A stretch of DNA of 64,000 nt from JAIQFL01 sp035295745 (GTDB lineage Bacteria > Acidobacteriota > Terriglobia > Bryobacterales > Bryobacteraceae), in assembly GCA_035295745.1 (NCBI GenBank), contig DATGIL010000071.1, positions 186,001-250,000 on the forward strand, in the 5' to 3' direction. The position numbers were made by a program, and so were the translations under genes. Of the stretch, positions 61,222 to 64,000 are shown one piece after another. The first letter of the stretch is position 1. Every line of letters starts with the position of its first letter. The notes under the pieces were generated by a model. It worked only from the letters and a program-made list of their open reading frames with translations, was not told the DNA's origin and searched no databases.

Positions 61222-61621
61222 TTTCGTTTTTGAGTATCTGCATGCTGAATTTTGGCCTAACAGGCTGCGTTGGCAGGTCGAAGACTCGCTTGCTGACGCG
61301 CGTGAGGGAGCTTATGAGCCTTTTCTGCGCCAATCGCTGGCTCTCACGGGACAGCCTCACGGCATTCTCCATTGGATCTGCGAGGGGCGCCTCGACTCGG
61401 AGCAAACCATGCTCATAAGTCGCTTCTGCCTTTTCAGGTTTGACCGGCCAACCTAAAGCCAGTGAGGCAACGTATTCGATTTCCCTGGCTGGTGCAGTCA
61501 GGTGAACTCTATCTTCCAGTATCCTGATGTCGATGGTATCGGTCGCCGCTCCTGGAATGGCGAACTCCAACACCAGTTTGTGGTTCTCCGGGTCAGGCAT
61601 ACGCCACGGTATTGGCTGCAA
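61157..61621 (-). CDS. Hsp20/alpha-crystallin-like protein, apparently frameshifted at the N-terminus
   Basis: The 154-residue frame from TTG 61621 has an Hsp20-like core: NHKLVLEFAIPGAATDTIDI, LEDRVHLTAPAREIEYVASL and YEHGLLRVEAPLADPMENAV. A much better start, GGAAGG then ATG at 61643, begins MPEYRIK in a different frame and stops after 16 codons, so one extra base near 61622 appears to have shifted the frame. The 3' end runs through a copy of the dispersed repeat (SLTRVSKR), so the C-terminus is abnormal. Small heat-shock proteins hold unfolded clients. May be non-functional. Confidence 0.6.
   Translation of the reverse strand: MQPIPWRMPDPENHKLVLEFAIPGAATDTIDIRILEDRVHLTAPAREIEYVASLALGWPVKPEKAEATYEHGLLRVEAPLADPMENAVRLSRESQRLAQKRLISSLTRVSKRVFDLPTQPVRPKFSMQILKNENADSGLSAHASVRLALGYCAL
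61287..61311 (+). repeat. Dispersed repeat, diverged copy 5, inside the hsp20 3' end
   Basis: CGCTTGCTGACGCGCGTGAG followed by GGAGC combines both ends of the repeat family (CGCTTGCT..ACGCGCG and GTGAGGGAG). It falls in the last third of the hsp20-like frame. Confidence 0.7.
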
Positions 61622-61809
61622 CCTTAATGCGATATTCCGGCATTTGTCACCTTCCTTGTTCTATTTCTTTTTTGAAAGGCCCAGACTGTATGAGTGCATG
61701 CCACACGCCAAACCCCAGCGCCGTGGGGGTTCACTGTCGCGGGCTACGCGATAGCGATGTGGCGAGGATGTTGCAGCAGAATGTGCACTTTCCGTAACAG
61801 TCCTTGCAC

Positions 61810-63006
61810 CTAGGCCGCTACCTCAGACGTATGTGCGCGGATCTCGTCAAAGAACGGGGTGCCCTGCTGCTGCACGCATTCGGCGGCGTAGAGATACATG
61901 GCTGCCGACCAGGTCTGCCAATCGCGCCCACCGGGTCGACCAGTCTGCGCCTTGATCCACTCGTTGAAACCCCATTCCGCTTCGTTTTCGTGCCAAGGTT
62001 TGACCAGTTCGGTCAGCGCCAGGAGTTTCCTGCGCGCCAGCCCCATTTGCCCAGCCCCTACGCAGGCGGCCACATAGAAACCGCAGACAAACGGCCACAC
62101 GCCTCCATTGTGATACTCGCCGGGCCGGTTGAATCGTTCGTATCGAGGGTGCCAATCGGCATGATGAGGCTGTATAAATGGGAAAAGACAGGGTGGCAAA
62201 TCCACGGCCAGTTCTCCGTGGTTCCTCATGGCCTCGCACTCCGCCTCAATCCATGCCACCAGATTTTGCGCACGATGAGGCGTAGCAATCCCGGTCAGAA
62301 TCGCCAGGCTGTTGCCCAGCAGGTCGAAGCGGTCGCTGTTAATGAGTTTGTAGGAGTAGAGGGCGTAATAAGGCTTGGCCGGCACCACGAGCCCTTCATG
62401 CTCATGCGGGTTTTTCGCCTCACCGAGCACCTCCAAACGATTCATCAGCACGCGCAGCCGATTGGCGGACTCGTGCTCGCCATAAAGTACAAGATAGGTG
62501 TGAACCAGCGTGTTCACGTACAGTCCGAAGCCCATCACCCATTGCTCGTCACGCCAGTCGCTCGTCGGCAACTGGGAGACCATTACCATGTCGTCAGGGC
62601 TTTGGTACTGCATCCAGGTCAGTGCCTTCTGCGCTGCGCCGGCAAGGAACTCGGGCTGGTTGGCGGATTTCCGATAGAGCGCCAATCCAAAGAGAAACAG
62701 AGGCGTCGTATCGCTGGCCCCGCGGTCAGCCGGATCGTGCGCGAGGGAAGGGATGTGGCCGAGCGGCGTCTGATTCGCCGCCAGCGCCACCAGGGTTCGC
62801 CGCAACGCGTCCGTCAGTTCCTCGTTGCCCGTGGCCAAAATGCCGAGGGCGGAAATCATCAGGTCGCGAGTGTAGGGTTCCGGATATCCCCACCCGGCTG
62901 TCCGGGGCAGGCCTTGAAACGGTCCTCGCGCGTTATGGAGCAGGACGCGAAGGGCACCCTCTTTGGCCTGATCAATGGAGGTGAGCGACTTCTGGTCCGT
63001 AGGCAT
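61810..63006 (-). CDS. (alpha/alpha)6-barrel glycosidase-like enzyme (GH100-like)
   Basis: The 398-residue protein shows GWGYPEPYTRDLMISALGIL, then LGHIPSLAHDPADRGASDTT, YHNGGVWPFVCGFYVAACVG and a C-terminal GGRDWQTWSAAMYLYAAECV. These blocks resemble neutral/alkaline invertases (GH100) and related inverting (alpha/alpha)6 enzymes. No signal peptide, so the substrate should be intracellular, perhaps sucrose or a compatible-solute sugar. It follows the glycosyltransferase gene by 6 bp, suggesting a joint pathway making and breaking the same glycan. The exact substrate is uncertain. Confidence 0.75.
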   Translation of the reverse strand: MPTDQKSLTSIDQAKEGALRVLLHNARGPFQGLPRTAGWGYPEPYTRDLMISALGILATGNEELTDALRRTLVALAANQTPLGHIPSLAHDPADRGASDTTPLFLFGLALYRKSANQPEFLAGAAQKALTWMQYQSPDDMVMVSQLPTSDWRDEQWVMGFGLYVNTLVHTYLVLYGEHESANRLRVLMNRLEVLGEAKNPHEHEGLVVPAKPYYALYSYKLINSDRFDLLGNSLAILTGIATPHRAQNLVAWIEAECEAMRNHGELAVDLPPCLFPFIQPHHADWHPRYERFNRPGEYHNGGVWPFVCGFYVAACVGAGQMGLARRKLLALTELVKPWHENEAEWGFNEWIKAQTGRPGGRDWQTWSAAMYLYAAECVQQQGTPFFDEIRAHTSEVAA

Positions 63007-63012
63007 GGCTCT

Positions 63013-64000
63013 CTATCGAATCCCCAGCCGGCTGGACACGATCTTCACGAAACGCCGGGCTACCTGGCGATAGTCAAACAACTCGACCACATGCTTCCTG
63101 CCCGCTTCGCCCATCCGCCGCCGCAGATCGCCGTCCTGCATGAGCATCAACAGGTACCTGCCGAGATCGGGAACGCTGGCTCGGAACTCGGCCGTGCGCG
63201 GATTGGCAAACACAATCCGATGGCTGCTGTCGATCCCGTGCCCTTCCCCGAATACCGCCTCACTGATCTTCCTCTCCTCCGCCACTTCCGCCAGGAATGC
63301 CGTTTCACCATGGACCATCGTGTCGAGGAATGCCATCGCGTTGACGGCGATTACCGGCTTCTCACAGGCGTTGGCTTCCACCTGGATCATTCCAAAACCC
63401 TCGAGGCGCGATGGTGCCGCATAGATATCGCAGGCGGCCAACAGGTAAGGCATGAAATTATGCGAGACGACGTTGGTGGAGAAGATGACTTTCTTGTCGA
63501 TGCCGAGTTCCGCCGCCAGATCGAGGTCGATCCGGTTCTGTTGAACCGTTCGCGGTTGAGGCCAAACCTTGCAGACATACCGCCAGTCGGGCGCCTCGGC
63601 GTCAATCGACGCAAGCGCCCGCATCACTTCCTGGGCGCCCTTGGATGCCGCGTCGCCGCCGACGGTGAGGATCATGATCTGGCCGTCCGACACCCCCAGC
63701 GCCTCGCGGATCGATCGGACCTTCAGGTCATCACTGCGGCGTGGCGCGAAACCGTCCGTGTCGCAACCCACCGGCAGCACCTCGATGTTGTCGCCCCTCA
63801 TGCCATCCCGCATGTATGTCTTCTTCACCCAGTTGGACGTGACCAGGATCAGGGGCAAGTTGTTCAAGACGTCCTGGTGTGCGGCGACATAACCATCCGC
63901 CACGAGCCATGGCACTGCCTTCATCCCAAACTGCTGGGGGTGCAGGACCAGGTGCGGAACATGGCCCCAGAACCCGATGCCGACCACCACGTCCGGCTGG
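63013..64000 (-). CDS. GT4-family glycosyltransferase, 5' end cut by window
   Basis: At least 328 residues are seen; the frame is open to the window edge (QPDVVVGIGFWGH), so the true start lies outside. Motifs are LILVTSNWVKKTYMRDGMRG, VLPVGCDTDGF, TVGGDAASKGAQEVMRALAS, APSRLEGFGMIQVEANACEK with the E-x7-E of GT4, and a C-terminal RKHVVELFDYRQVARRFVKI. A retaining glycosyltransferase that most likely uses a nucleotide sugar. Coupled to the glycosidase-like gene. Confidence 0.87.
   Translation of the reverse strand, partial: QPDVVVGIGFWGHVPHLVLHPQQFGMKAVPWLVADGYVAAHQDVLNNLPLILVTSNWVKKTYMRDGMRGDNIEVLPVGCDTDGFAPRRSDDLKVRSIREALGVSDGQIMILTVGGDAASKGAQEVMRALASIDAEAPDWRYVCKVWPQPRTVQQNRIDLDLAAELGIDKKVIFSTNVVSHNFMPYLLAACDIYAAPSRLEGFGMIQVEANACEKPVIAVNAMAFLDTMVHGETAFLAEVAEERKISEAVFGEGHGIDSSHRIVFANPRTAEFRASVPDLGRYLLMLMQDGDLRRRMGEAGRKHVVELFDYRQVARRFVKIVSSRLGIR

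Overview
The window reads as chromosomal DNA of an acidobacterium, most like the Bryobacterales/Solibacter lineage. This rests on family content seen in the translations: a TIGR03435-type soil protein, a TonB receptor of the Oar/CarboxypepD type followed by a VWFA-related acidobacterial protein, a QPQR-rich exported protein with an acidobacterial-type C-terminus, and a dispersed GC-rich repeat. No tRNA, rRNA, CRISPR array, integrase or transposase was recognised. Gene calls come from reading translations, motifs, start contexts and spacing; no database search was run.

Layout. 1-0.4 kb: C-terminal end of an Rsm22-type protein. 0.4-0.7 kb: 36-bp tandem repeat array. 0.8-2.3 kb: FAD oxidoreductase. 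2.4-8.4 kb (minus): complete SUF operon sufB-C-D-S-U-T-rrf2, with a sigma70-like promoter overlapped by an inverted repeat that could be the Rrf2 operator. 8.5-15.2 kb (minus): three genes joined by two GTGA overlaps: a TIR-type protein, an nSTAND ATPase with 14 WD40 blades, and a TRPM-like SLOG plus membrane SLATT-type protein. This looks like a conflict or programmed-cell-death module and is the most interesting system here. 15.5-30.4 kb: HD hydrolase, acyltransferase, RNase R, FecR-domain protein, a BlaI/TIGR03435 pair, the Oar-like receptor with its VWA partner, signal peptidase I. 30.4-34.1 kb: DUF2905 protein, class IV aminotransferase, an unexplained 0.8 kb, a YCF48-like protein and a GAF protein. 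34.3-37.9 kb (minus): overlapping operon rpiB-deoC-rsbU-like-chorismate mutase; the two sugar-phosphate enzymes carry N-terminal extensions like cargo of sugar-phosphate microcompartments. 38-48.7 kb: NicO metal exporter, dithiol flavoprotein, MrfA-like helicase, GT4 glycosyltransferase fusion, DksA/TraR zinc finger. 49-61.6 kb: a decayed hybrid histidine kinase, a zinc phospholipase C-like protein, then an envelope-oriented stretch of small membrane proteins, a QPQR-repeat exported protein, M23 and L,D-transpeptidase enzymes, a paralogous membrane-protein pair, a class A PBP, a decayed acidobacterial gene and an apparently frameshifted hsp20. 61.8-64 kb: an (alpha/alpha)6 glycosidase-like enzyme and a GT4 glycosyltransferase cut by the window end.

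Cross-cutting signals: a 24-bp dispersed repeat occurs at least six times, three copies being identical, and shares sequence with the tandem array. At least four genes have a -10-like hexamer 5-6 nt before the start codon and no Shine-Dalgarno sequence, suggesting leaderless transcripts.
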